A DNA stretch of 64,000 bases from Ogataea parapolymorpha DL-1 (GCF_000187245.1 NC_027860.1:868001-932000), one strand, 5' to 3'. Shown: positions 8,837-17,154, counted from the first letter of the stretch. The notes: generated by a model from the sequence alone, not told the origin. Numbers and translations: made by a program.

Positions 8837-9259
8837 CTAGACTCGTTGCGTAACTTTGGCGTCCCATTCAGCAATTTTCGGCTTGGCAGTGTTGTACGTC
8901 ACAAAGGCTCCTTTGGTCTGCGTGTAGTTGTAGTGGTGAACCTTATTCAGAGAATAGGTGATTGCTTTTTCTTCGGGCTTCAGTTTCGATGGAGGCGTAT
9001 CTGTTCCGTATGCCAACCAGTAATGCCAACCAGGCTCAATGTGCGACACGTCGTAGTCCCAGAAGTTCTTGTACTCAACCCATCTTGTTCTCATATGAAT
9101 TTCATCGGGGTCTTTGGTTTCGTAAAACTTATTCCCAAAATCGTCCTCGCCAACAAGAACTCCAGATTTTGTGTCATTGATCATAGCGATCTGGCGAAGA
9201 GACCTCTTGAGGCCGTTCCGCCAGATGTTTTTGACCGTCCTTGCGAAAGAAACAGACAT
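8837..9259 (-). CDS. NDUFA12: Complex I accessory subunit NDUFA12 (B17.2)
   Basis: This 140-residue protein matches the B17.2/NDUFA12 family: LVGEDDFGNKFYE, RTRWVEY, then WHYWLAYGTDTPPS. It lies on the matrix arm of NADH:ubiquinone oxidoreductase near the Q-module/N-module junction and is needed for late assembly. It converges on DYS1 with 32 bp between stops and shares a 152-bp divergent promoter with ILV5. Its presence means the yeast keeps a proton-pumping complex I, unlike Saccharomyces. NDUFS4 elsewhere in the window agrees. Confidence 0.93.
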   Translation of the reverse strand: MSVSFARTVKNIWRNGLKRSLRQIAMINDTKSGVLVGEDDFGNKFYETKDPDEIHMRTRWVEYKNFWDYDVSHIEPGWHYWLAYGTDTPPSKLKPEEKAITYSLNKVHHYNYTQTKGAFVTYNTAKPKIAEWDAKVTQRV

Positions 9260-9331
9260 GAAGATAATTCAAAAGTGGGGTACAGGTGTAAAGGTGCTCC
9301 TTTGAACTTTTTTTTGTTTGATCCACCCGCT

Positions 9332-9348
9332 ACCGGGCCGGTGACTAA
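9332..9348. promoter_or_regulatory. Leu3-like dyad overlapping a Gcn4-like site upstream of ILV5
   Basis: ACCGGGCCGGT at 9332-9342 is an inverted repeat holding CCG-N3-CGG, one base shorter than the Leu3 consensus CCG-N4-CGG. It runs directly into TGACTAA (9342-9348), a variant of the Gcn4 box TGACTC/A. The cluster is 64-80 bp before the ILV5 ATG. Leu3 and Gcn4 control branched-chain amino-acid genes in S. cerevisiae, so placement supports function; the altered spacing weakens it. Confidence 0.45.
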
Positions 9349-9411
9349 TGTTACAAATTGGAAAATTTTTTTCAGCTTTTTTCAATCAATACTTTCCAAC
9401 TCATCATCAAT

Positions 9412-10590
9412 ATGTACGTTGCCAGAATATCCAGAACCGCCGGCTCTAGAGCCGCTGCCGCTATATCCAGAAGAGCTCTCTCTAGCGCTACCAGATCTGT
9501 CAGACCAACCTTGACCAGAACCCAAGTTTCTGGTGTCAGAGGTATCAAGAAGATCAACTTTGGTGGTGTCGAGGAGATCGTCCACGAGAGAGCTGACTGG
9601 CCAAGAGAGAAGCTCCTTGAGTACTTCAAGAACGACACTCTTGCTCTGATTGGTTACGGTTCCCAAGGTTACGGCCAAGGTTTGAACTTGAGAGACAACG
9701 GTTTGAACGTCATCATTGGTGTCAGAAAGAATGGTGCTTCTTGGAAGGCTGCCATTGAGGACGGATGGGTTCCAGGTGAGAACTTGTTCGACGTCACTGA
9801 GGCCATTGAGAAGGGAACCATCGTCATGAACCTGCTTTCTGACGCTGCTCAGTCCGAGACCTGGCCTACCATCAAGCCATTGCTCACCGAGGGAAAGACC
9901 CTGTACTTCTCCCACGGATTCTCTCCTGTCTTCAAGGAGTTGACCCACGTTGTGCCACCAACCAACATCGACGTGATCCTGGCTGCTCCAAAGGGTTCTG
10001 GTAGAACTGTGAGATCGCTCTTTAAGGAGGGCAGAGGTATCAACTCTTCTTACGCCGTCTGGAACGACGTTACTGGTAAGGCCGAGGAGAAGGCCATTGC
10101 TCTGGCTGTTGCCATTGGATCTGGTTACGTTTACCAGACCACCTTCGAGAGAGAAGTCAACTCTGACTTGTACGGTGAGAGAGGATGTTTGATGGGAGGT
10201 ATCCACGGTATGTTCCTTGCTCAATACGAGGTCTTGAGAGAGAACGGCCACTCTCCATCGGAGGCTTTCAACGAGACTGTCGAGGAGGCTACCCAATCCT
10301 TGTACCCATTGATTGGAAAGTATGGTATGGATTACATGTACGATGCATGCTCCACCACTGCTAGAAGAGGTGCTCTTGACTGGTACCCAGTCTTCAAGGA
10401 CGCTTTGAAGCCAGTCTTCCAAAAATTGTACACTTCTGTGAAGGACGGCTCGGAGACCAAGAGATCTCTCGAGTTCAACTCTCAAGCTGACTACAGAGAG
10501 AGATTGGAGGAGGAGTTGCAGACCATCAGAAACATGGAGATCTGGAAGGTCGGAAAAGAGGTCAGAAAGTTGAGACCAGAGAACAACTAA
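9412..10590 (+). CDS. ILV5: Mitochondrial ketol-acid reductoisomerase
   Basis: This 392-residue enzyme does the second step of valine and isoleucine synthesis: Mg- and NADPH-dependent rearrangement and reduction of acetohydroxy acids in the mitochondrial matrix. In Saccharomyces Ilv5 also packages mtDNA. The open frame extends to a TTG, but the first ATG is 9412, giving a classical Arg/Ala/Ser-rich presequence (MYVARISRTAGSRAAAAISR). The Rossmann glycine loop IGYGSQGYGQ, DVILAAPKGSGRTVR and GRGINSSYAVWND are diagnostic. Codon bias is extreme, as expected of an abundant protein. A CTG at 9979-9981 encodes the conserved Leu of DVIL, which supports the standard code. Confidence 0.97.
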   Translation: MYVARISRTAGSRAAAAISRRALSSATRSVRPTLTRTQVSGVRGIKKINFGGVEEIVHERADWPREKLLEYFKNDTLALIGYGSQGYGQGLNLRDNGLNVIIGVRKNGASWKAAIEDGWVPGENLFDVTEAIEKGTIVMNLLSDAAQSETWPTIKPLLTEGKTLYFSHGFSPVFKELTHVVPPTNIDVILAAPKGSGRTVRSLFKEGRGINSSYAVWNDVTGKAEEKAIALAVAIGSGYVYQTTFEREVNSDLYGERGCLMGGIHGMFLAQYEVLRENGHSPSEAFNETVEEATQSLYPLIGKYGMDYMYDACSTTARRGALDWYPVFKDALKPVFQKLYTSVKDGSETKRSLEFNSQADYRERLEEELQTIRNMEIWKVGKEVRKLRPENN

Positions 10591-10906
10591 TCTATGTACA
10601 GAAGGTTTGGTCCTGAAGGACTTGGGTTTTGATATTTATTCCTTTATAGGAACGGCATGTTTGAAGAATAAACAGTTCGAAATATGATAAAATAACAATG
10701 TAGTTTTTTGATCCACTTTCCCGGTTTGGGTAATGAAATTTTCTGGACTGCAACTCGAGCTGTAAAATTTCCCCATTCCCCGAAACCTGGTGAAGTTTTT
10801 AACTTTTCACGTGACATATGACAATTCTGCAAGATCTGGCGAGAATGGCAAGAATGGTATAAAACAGCCATTCTCGCCCCATTGCTCTTCTCCATAACTT
10901 TTCATA
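10591..10906. promoter_or_regulatory. ILV5 3' region and peroxiredoxin promoter, with E-box and TATA in an inverted repeat
   Basis: These 316 bases separate ILV5 from the next gene in the same direction; no gene was found in them. CACGTG lies at 10808-10813 (bHLH-type box). TATAAAA lies at 10858-10864, 43 bp before the ATG. The TATA sits in the 17-base loop between GGCGAGAATGGC (10838-10849) and GCCATTCTCGCC (10867-10878), a perfect 12-bp inverted repeat. A short direct repeat AGAATGG lies at 10842-10848 and 10851-10857. Confidence 0.6.
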
Positions 10907-11587
10907 ATGTCAATTCCAAAGCCAGACAACGGAACCCTCAGACTCGGATCTATTGCTCCAGACTTCACGGCCGACACCTCTAACGGTCCAATTTCGTTCC
11001 ACGAGTACATTGGCGACTCTTGGGCTGTTCTGTTCTCTCACCCAGACGACTTCACCCCAGTCTGCACCACCGAACTTGGTGCTTTTGCCAAATTGGAGCC
11101 AGAGTTCGCCAAGAGAGGTGTGAAGCTCATTGGTCTGTCTGCTAACGGTACCGACTCTCACAAGGCCTGGATCAAGGACATCGACGAGGTGACCGGCTCC
11201 AAGCTTACTTTCCCAATCATTGCCGACCCTAAGAGAGAGGTCGCTCTGAAGTACGACATGATCGACTACCAAGATGCTACCAATGTCGACGACAAGGGTG
11301 TCCAACTCACCATCAGATCTGTCTTCATTATCGACCCAAAGAAGACCATCAGATTGATCCTGACCTACCCAGCTTCTACTGGTAGAAACACTGCTGAGGT
11401 CCTGAGAGTCATTGACTCCCTGCAAACCGGTGACAAGTACAGAGTCACTACTCCTATCAACTGGGTTCCAGGTGACGATGTCATTGTTCACCCAAGCGTC
11501 TCCAACGAGGAGGCCAAGACCTTGTTCCCTAAATTCAGAACTATCAAGCCATACTTGAGATTGACCCCATTGGACGTGTCTAAATAA
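10907..11587 (+). CDS. 1-Cys peroxiredoxin (Prx6/Prx1 family), no mitochondrial presequence
   Basis: This 226-residue thiol peroxidase has the active-site motif DDFTPVCTTE with peroxidatic Cys53. No other cysteine exists in the protein, so it is a true 1-Cys enzyme that needs an external thiol such as glutathione or thioredoxin. The long C-terminal arm (INWVPGDDVIVHPSVSNEEA, then a run to the end) is typical of the Prx6 group. S. cerevisiae Prx1 carries a mitochondrial presequence. Here the first residues MSIPKPDNGTLRLG go straight into the fold, so a cytosolic or nuclear location is more likely. Strong codon bias and a good TATA box suggest high, inducible expression. Family is certain; orthology to PRX1 is likely. 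Confidence 0.93.
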   Translation: MSIPKPDNGTLRLGSIAPDFTADTSNGPISFHEYIGDSWAVLFSHPDDFTPVCTTELGAFAKLEPEFAKRGVKLIGLSANGTDSHKAWIKDIDEVTGSKLTFPIIADPKREVALKYDMIDYQDATNVDDKGVQLTIRSVFIIDPKKTIRLILTYPASTGRNTAEVLRVIDSLQTGDKYRVTTPINWVPGDDVIVHPSVSNEEAKTLFPKFRTIKPYLRLTPLDVSK

Positions 11588-11737
11588 GTATTTAGTAATG
11601 ATGCTTTGATTTAATGATATTTCTAGTTTATTTACAATCACGAGCTCAAAAGAAATTACGTGTATAAGTTTTTTTTTCTAATTTTAGCCGTGATCTTGGA
11701 TCAGAAGCCAAGCACCCTTTCCTCTGTACTTATACCT

Positions 11738-12970
11738 ATGAAAACAAAAGCACCTTCGTCACGGGGGTCAGTGATAGACATCCTCGCATGGATCGTTTTG
11801 CTGGTGACTTTGGTCTTTTTTGTGCTGACCCCGATTTTGCTAAATAAACAAGTCCCATCTTTGGTTGCCTTATCCGATGACCGAACCACCGATGCAGGGG
11901 TCGTCAAATTCCGCTTGATCAGAAAAGACGACAACAACAGTACTTCCAGCAGTTCCGGTGATTGGAGCGACAGCAGCTCCACCGATTCAGGATACTCGGA
12001 AACTTCCGATGATGACCCAACTTCGTCATTCTCTTACTCATCGTCGTCGTCGTCCTCATCGTCATCGCACACGACGCATTTATCTAGCTCATCAGAGGAG
12101 TCCAGCAGCACTCATAGCTCAAGCAACGAGCCATCGACCTCCCAGTCGTCGACGATCTCGAGTACTGCTTCCAGCTCACACACCTCTGACACACCCAACA
12201 GTCAAACAACCAACCGGACCACGCAAAGCTCCTCGTCGGCATCTTCCTCGACAACGCCATTTTCTTCGAGTTCCTCATGGTCTTCGAACTCAGACGGTGG
12301 CCAGTCGTCCTCCGATCAGAGTACTCAGAACGAGTCTTCTTCCAGTGACCGGTATTCCTCGACTTCCAATACCCAGCCATCATCTACCGCATCGAGCTCA
12401 CTCTCGACATCATCATCTAGCTCCACAAGCACATCGCGTTCTGAGTCAACTACAAAGTCCTCATCGTCAACCTCATCATCTGTAGACGCTTCCTCCACAT
12501 CCTCAGCGTCTTCTCAAACCTCGGAAGTGTCTGTGTCGTCCTCGACGTCTGCGTCGTCTTCGTCCACAGTGGCCAGAGCCTCGTCGTCCCCCTCGTCCTC
12601 CGTAAACGTTAGCACAGATCGGTCGTCTGGTGGTCTTTCGTCGAGGAACAAAAAAATTGTGATTGGAGTGGTCATTGGACTTGGTGTGCCGCTGCTACTG
12701 CTGCTCCTGCTTGCACTGTTCTTCATCTACAAGAAACGGAGACCAAACACTGACTACTATGTTGACTCCAACGGCCGTATGGTGGGTCTGATGGAGAGCG
12801 GCTGGCTGTCGAAGCTGGCATTCTGGAATAGAGACAAAAACAGGGGCGATTTCGGCGACGATGACGATGAGGATTTGAGCGGTTTCAATAAACAGTCAAC
12901 AGGAGAGACAGGATTTGTGGTGAATAGAGCCAAGACTGTGAGACACACCAATCCCGGTACCACTTTTTAA
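11738..12970 (+). CDS. Ser-rich membrane protein, cell-wall-sensor-like, function unknown
   Basis: This encodes 410 residues from the first ATG; the longer open frame starts at a GTG. In order it has a short basic N-terminus, a hydrophobic segment (about 12-35, DILAWIVLLVTLVFFVLTPI) that could be a signal anchor, and about 240 residues of Ser/Thr-rich low complexity likely to be O-mannosylated. A second membrane helix follows (IVIGVVIGLGVPLLLLLLLALFF, split about its middle), then KKRR and an acidic cytosolic tail of about 75 residues containing YYVDSNGRMVGL. The layout resembles yeast wall-stress sensors (Mid2/Mtl1) and Tda7/Prm5-type proteins, but I cannot assign it to one. It converges on the pseudo-yapsin gene with 45 bp between. 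Confidence 0.75.
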   Translation: MKTKAPSSRGSVIDILAWIVLLVTLVFFVLTPILLNKQVPSLVALSDDRTTDAGVVKFRLIRKDDNNSTSSSSGDWSDSSSTDSGYSETSDDDPTSSFSYSSSSSSSSSSHTTHLSSSSEESSSTHSSSNEPSTSQSSTISSTASSSHTSDTPNSQTTNRTTQSSSSASSSTTPFSSSSSWSSNSDGGQSSSDQSTQNESSSSDRYSSTSNTQPSSTASSSLSTSSSSSTSTSRSESTTKSSSSTSSSVDASSTSSASSQTSEVSVSSSTSASSSSTVARASSSPSSSVNVSTDRSSGGLSSRNKKIVIGVVIGLGVPLLLLLLLALFFIYKKRRPNTDYYVDSNGRMVGLMESGWLSKLAFWNRDKNRGDFGDDDDEDLSGFNKQSTGETGFVVNRAKTVRHTNPGTTF

Positions 12971-13015
12971 TTAGGGCAGGTTAAAGATTGCATTTATATA
13001 GCATAACGATATGAA

Positions 13016-15346
13016 TTAGAGAATATAAAACAACACAGGGAGGATGGCAGCGAGGCTGACCTGGTTTCGCACGCCGGCTCCTGCGAAAGTCAGGACGGTT
13101 TGGGCTGGTGTAGTAGATGAAGAGCTGACGAAAGAGTAGTCTGCAAGAGACGACAGCCTAGGTGCGTGTGATTTACTAACAGACTGCACAGAGCTGCTGG
13201 TAGAAGGAGTCACAAGGGCAGGGTAAGTGCTGGTGTAAGTAGAAACAACTGTGAATATAGTGCTTCCCGAAGAAACGTAGGCTGAGGTAGAGCAGGAACA
13301 GTCTTCGGTGATGGTTTGTGTGGATTGGGTGGCCGGTGTTACAGATGTCACCTCTTGAGGAGTAAGGGTGGAAGGTGATGGAGTCTGAGAGGAGGTAGTG
13401 ACAGTAGTGCTTTCTGGGGCTGATTCTGTGCTGCAGCTCAGTGTCTCCGTGACCGTGTTTCCGGTGTGCACGGTCGTTTCGTAGGTGCTAGGTGTTTCTG
13501 GAGTGCTGGTGGTGATCCAGGTTGAAGCGAGCGTACTTGAGTGGCTCTCAGGAGTAGAGGAGCTTGAAATGGAGGAAGTAGAGGAGCTGGAGGCGGTCGT
13601 CACCTGCCGTGGAGAGGTCGATGAGGTTGGAATAGTTAGGGTGGAGCTTGTGTTCTTGCTCGTTGAAGTGAGCGTCGACTGTGGTGTTGCAGACGATTCG
13701 TGGCTGGAGACAGTGACAACCTCAGGGCTTGGCGGTGTGCTTGTGCAGATTGTGCACGTGGTCTCGGTGGTAGTTTCAAAGCTGGAGACAGCAAAGAAGC
13801 ACACGTAATTGGTCACCACAGAGACGGTGGTCCAGTCGCCGCTGGAAATGCTTGTGGGATAAGTTGTGGTAACCAATGATCCGGAGCAAGACTGTGTTGA
13901 GGAGCTGGAGCTGAAGCTGGATGTGCTGGCTATAGACGAACTGCTTGTGCTTATTGGGGTTGAAAGAGGCGTAGTGGATGTGGACTGGCTGGAACTGCTA
14001 AACGTGCTGCTAGGAGTTGATGAGGTCGAAGTGGTTGAGCTGGTGCTTGAGCTGGAAACTGGGCTCGAAGTCTCAGGAACCACACTGCTTGAGGTGAAGC
14101 TTGTTGATGTGCTTGTTGTCAGCGTGCTGCTAGACGAAAATGTGGAGCTGGTGAAGCTTGAAGAGCTGTGGCTGGAGCTAGAGCTTGTGCGGGAACTGAA
14201 ACTGGAACTGGAACTGGAACTGGAACTGGAGCTTGGGGTGCTAGAGCTGCTCGTGCTGGTGCTGCTTGTTGACAAAGAGGTGGAAGTTGTAGTCAAAGAG
14301 CTGCTGCTGCTTGTGCTCGAATGAGTGCAGAGAGAGCAGCTGGTGACCACATTCTGGTCCACGTCAACCTGAGCCAAGCCAACTTGTTGTTTGTCTAGAT
14401 CAAGCACCAAGTAAATGCTCGTAAGGAACGACTGGCCCAACACAACAACGCCGTCAATTTGAGTCTCTGTCACTGTCAGGTAACAGGTGTCGGACTCCTG
14501 GAAAAATAGCTGATTCGCCTGGACTTCGATAGCAGTGCTGCCAAAAACGAGTTTATAGCTCAAGTCAGTGGTCTCAATTGTGCCACAGTCAACTGTCCAC
14601 AAACCACTGTTCTGGTCAACGCTGGCTTGCAGATCGTCTGTTATTTGTCCCAGAACTTCAGAAGGCACGTAGGAGAGAACAGAAGCAGTGTCGATATAGC
14701 CGGTCTGTCCACTGGCGAGCTTAGAGCCAGATGAGGTTTCAATCGTGTCCAGTGAAATAAAATATTTACCATTTGTCTTGTCGGTCTGGTAACTAATCAG
14801 GTCAACATAAGTCAAGCTGCCGGAATAAAGAGAACTGTCTGTGCCACCAAACTTGATCTTACCAGGAGATCTATTGTTCTGCAGCCAAATAGACACAATC
14901 CTGCTTGAAATTTGGCCAGCATTATAGAGCGCCTCAATAAAAGAGCTCGAGCTGCCGAGTCCCAAAGATGCGCTGTAGCCGACCTGGTTGGTGGTGGCGA
15001 CTCCAAATTTCAAGCTGTCGATTCCCAGGGAGTCAAGAAACACCTTGTCTGAGCCATAGACTCCTGACACAGTCATGTCAGTGACAAAGTCCTGGAAACA
15101 AAACTCCTCGGTCGAGGATATGAAAGTGTTTGATAAATTAGTGTTGAATTGGTCAGACCAGACCCAAGAGTCGTCTTGAGCAGAGTTGATAACGAACGAA
15201 AGGTTGGTGAAGTAGTCCCCTACAACACCTTCAATCTCATAGTAGTTGCCCAGTCGATTCTGAATGGTCAGTTCGGTGCTGTCGCGCTTAGAGAGCGGAA
15301 GTGCCTGCACAAGAGGCAGAAAAGTAACTAAATGAGCGAATTTCAT
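13016..15346 (-). CDS. GPI-type yapsin-like protein with degenerate catalytic motifs (pseudoprotease)
   Basis: This encodes 776 residues from the first ATG at 15346; the longer frame begins with a TTG and would leave the TATA element near 15389 only 17 bp away. A signal peptide (KFAHLVTFLPLVQALP) is followed by a Lys-Arg processing site at 20-21. Residues to about 335 keep the pepsin fold spacing of yapsins. The first catalytic motif DTGS is replaced by NSAQ (Asn54 for Asp), the flap YGDG is lost, and the second DSG/DTG is DTA (Asp219 kept, Gly changed to Ala). A stalk of over 400 Ser/Thr-rich residues follows, then a C-terminal hydrophobic tail (VSLAAILPVLFYIL) that fits GPI attachment. It is expected at the cell surface, probably without protease activity. 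The frame is intact, so it is not a pseudogene. Confidence 0.82.
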   Translation of the reverse strand: MKFAHLVTFLPLVQALPLSKRDSTELTIQNRLGNYYEIEGVVGDYFTNLSFVINSAQDDSWVWSDQFNTNLSNTFISSTEEFCFQDFVTDMTVSGVYGSDKVFLDSLGIDSLKFGVATTNQVGYSASLGLGSSSSFIEALYNAGQISSRIVSIWLQNNRSPGKIKFGGTDSSLYSGSLTYVDLISYQTDKTNGKYFISLDTIETSSGSKLASGQTGYIDTASVLSYVPSEVLGQITDDLQASVDQNSGLWTVDCGTIETTDLSYKLVFGSTAIEVQANQLFFQESDTCYLTVTETQIDGVVVLGQSFLTSIYLVLDLDKQQVGLAQVDVDQNVVTSCSLCTHSSTSSSSSLTTTSTSLSTSSTSTSSSSTPSSSSSSSSSSSFSSRTSSSSSHSSSSFTSSTFSSSSTLTTSTSTSFTSSSVVPETSSPVSSSSTSSTTSTSSTPSSTFSSSSQSTSTTPLSTPISTSSSSIASTSSFSSSSSTQSCSGSLVTTTYPTSISSGDWTTVSVVTNYVCFFAVSSFETTTETTCTICTSTPPSPEVVTVSSHESSATPQSTLTSTSKNTSSTLTIPTSSTSPRQVTTASSSSTSSISSSSTPESHSSTLASTWITTSTPETPSTYETTVHTGNTVTETLSCSTESAPESTTVTTSSQTPSPSTLTPQEVTSVTPATQSTQTITEDCSCSTSAYVSSGSTIFTVVSTYTSTYPALVTPSTSSSVQSVSKSHAPRLSSLADYSFVSSSSTTPAQTVLTFAGAGVRNQVSLAAILPVLFYIL
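14193..14228. repeat. Hexanucleotide tandem repeat in the yapsin stalk
   Basis: Six copies of a 6-bp unit (gaactg, one copy with a changed first base) lie head to tail. On the coding strand they encode alternating TCC/AGT serine codons of the stalk. Such arrays can change length in frame and so vary stalk length between strains. Confidence 0.85.
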
Positions 15347-15705
15347 AGCACTGGTCAATGGCACAGGAACCAAGACTTCTTGGTCTTTATATAATTCTGA
15401 CAGGTAGTCTGAAACTCGTGGTTCGAATTCTATTATTGGAATCGGAGCTAGAACTTGTCAAGTTAGTTCTGGTACCTCATGTCAGATCCGATTCCTCGGC
15501 CAAATAAGGAAACCTGGCCAGGTACAAGGAGGAATTGGGCTCCAAAAAACTTCCCATTCCGTCCATTCAATGAGCTGCAACGTTTGAAGTTTGTCAGACA
15601 GTCTCTCTCGGTTTGAAACATTCACTAGCCGGTCGCTAATTATTTTCAACGAGATACAATAAATCTGATTTTTTTCCTATTTGGGATTATCAATAGCTTT
15701 ATTAT
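15347..15705. promoter_or_regulatory. Promoter of the yapsin-like gene with a CArG box and adjacent palindrome
   Basis: These 359 bases lie between two genes on the minus strand and show no gene. A TATATAA element on the minus strand near 15389-15395 is about 45 bp upstream of the ATG. CCAAATAAGG at 15500-15509 is a perfect CC(A/T)6GG MADS-box (Mcm1-type) site. Two bases further, 15512-15523 is a perfect 12-bp palindrome ACCTGGCCAGGT. The right end holds an AT-rich stretch expected at the BFA1 3' end. Confidence 0.5.
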
Positions 15706-17154
15706 CTAATTATCATTTAAAAATGTCTTTAGCTCATAACAATAAGCAAATCCCTCGTTGTCAGCAGGAAACCAGTTGCTGACCTTGCGCGCCCAGCGCT
15801 GGTGTTCAAGTTTCCAGCTTCTGTACAGATCGTCCGATATGCGGAAGTGCTCGGTATGGGCTGTTTTGGGAGCATTTTTAGGCTCTTTCTTTCTCTTTGG
15901 TGGATCTTTAATGGTATCATCAAAATTTGCAAAAGGGTCATCTTCGTACTTGCCTGTCATGCTGACCCAGCGAAGCTTTTCGTCGTCGTATACCATGTTT
16001 CCGACAACTTGCAAATTCTTGCTACTCTGACTTCGTGGCATCGAGGACTTTTTTAACAGCGCGGGCCTTCTCGACATCTGTGACTCAAACAGACTCAAAT
16101 CCTCTTCGTTTCCCTGCCACTTCATTTCATCTGGATCGTAGACCATGCCGCCCATGACTTGACGAGCCCTGGCGCGTCCCAGAGATCGGATCATCTTGAG
16201 CTTCCCTTCCTTGGTTAATCGTGTGCTGTTAGTCACTGACGGATCTGCAAACTGAGTGCGACGAGAACGGGTATCCTTTTCGGCATATTTAGACAGGTCT
16301 AGAGCGCGACTCTTGCGTTTCAGCTTTTTGTAATCGGATAGAGTGATGGTCAAGTCTTCTGGAAAATCGTCAATTTCGTCGAACTCTGATGTATATTTCT
16401 TAACGCGCGTCATCGGCATCAGGTCCATCGTTGACATAGTACGATGTAAAGAGCGCGAAAGACTCGAGCGAGGAATGTCCATTGTCGAGGACGACTTGCG
16501 GAGCGAGCGGCGACCGAATTCGTTTGAAAGAATCGGAGTTGAGGACTTGTTGCGCACTTTTTTCGGGCTCACCACTTTGAAATGACGAATGTTTTGTGGC
16601 CCTGATGGTTTGAAGTCATCGAACTCTTCTTCATAGGTACGTTTATCGTCCAGGTATAATCTGGAAGCGCGTCGCGTGAGATCTGCTAACTTCTCCGCCT
16701 GTTGGCGACGAAGCTCCAATTTTTGGGCCAAATTAAGATTCTGCTCCAGATCATCAAAGTCTTCAGCATAGTCGCTGTGTTCTGTATCAGACTCCACGAA
16801 CTGAGAGCTGTTGGCGGATATGCTGCTGAATCCCGACGAGATAGAATGGCTGCTTTGAGAGCGCGATGCGAATGTGTCCTTGTGTTCTCTTCTTTGCTTC
16901 AGCCGCTCGCCAAGGTCCATGTTCTCAAATTGCTCCCACTGATCGTCTTCAAAGTCGTCATCTTTGTATTTTGCGAGCAGCTTGGATTTTTTGGTTTTCA
17001 GTAATCTTTGAGGCGCGTGTTCCGACTCAGTTTCACGTACCGTCGAAAGCTGCGATCTGCCAAACATGTCATCCAGCCGATGCTGGCTGAGCTGTGGCCG
17101 GAGTTGTTTGGCGCTCGGTTTGCGTATAACCGACGTTCGAAAATCGTCGTCCAT
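15706..17154 (-). CDS. BFA1: Mitotic-exit checkpoint GAP subunit Bfa1 (Byr4 family)
   Basis: This 482-residue protein with Bub2 forms the two-part GAP that keeps the GTPase Tem1 off at the spindle pole body until the spindle is aligned. The family hallmark, a repeated MVYD box, is present twice: MGGMVYDPDEMKW and VGNMVYDDEKLRW. The conserved C-terminus with FRISDDLYRSWKLEHQRWARKVSNW also fits Byr4/Bfa1. The N-terminal half is charged and Ser-rich, with many potential phosphosites including basic RSxS and Asp-rich clusters. It shares a 205-bp divergent promoter with the haspin kinase gene. Identification is good on the MVYD repeats. Confidence 0.85.
   Translation of the reverse strand: MDDDFRTSVIRKPSAKQLRPQLSQHRLDDMFGRSQLSTVRETESEHAPQRLLKTKKSKLLAKYKDDDFEDDQWEQFENMDLGERLKQRREHKDTFASRSQSSHSISSGFSSISANSSQFVESDTEHSDYAEDFDDLEQNLNLAQKLELRRQQAEKLADLTRRASRLYLDDKRTYEEEFDDFKPSGPQNIRHFKVVSPKKVRNKSSTPILSNEFGRRSLRKSSSTMDIPRSSLSRSLHRTMSTMDLMPMTRVKKYTSEFDEIDDFPEDLTITLSDYKKLKRKSRALDLSKYAEKDTRSRRTQFADPSVTNSTRLTKEGKLKMIRSLGRARARQVMGGMVYDPDEMKWQGNEEDLSLFESQMSRRPALLKKSSMPRSQSSKNLQVVGNMVYDDEKLRWVSMTGKYEDDPFANFDDTIKDPPKRKKEPKNAPKTAHTEHFRISDDLYRSWKLEHQRWARKVSNWFPADNEGFAYCYELKTFLNDN

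Noticed and set aside
9382..10485. Open frame of 367 codons antisense to ILV5
   Set aside because: It follows from the extreme codon bias of ILV5; composition (Val/Leu/Ser-rich, no domain) and exact nesting mark it as a shadow.
10910..11641. Open frame of 243 codons antisense to the peroxiredoxin gene
   Set aside because: Same cause: biased codons of a highly expressed gene leave the opposite strand open.
12020..12600. Minisatellite in the Ser-rich membrane protein gene
   Set aside because: The tract is irregular serine codons without a constant unit; it is low complexity, not a tandem array.
15410..15440. tRNA-like B box (GGTTCGAATTC)
   Set aside because: The flanking bases cannot pair as a T-arm, and no A box or acceptor stem is present.
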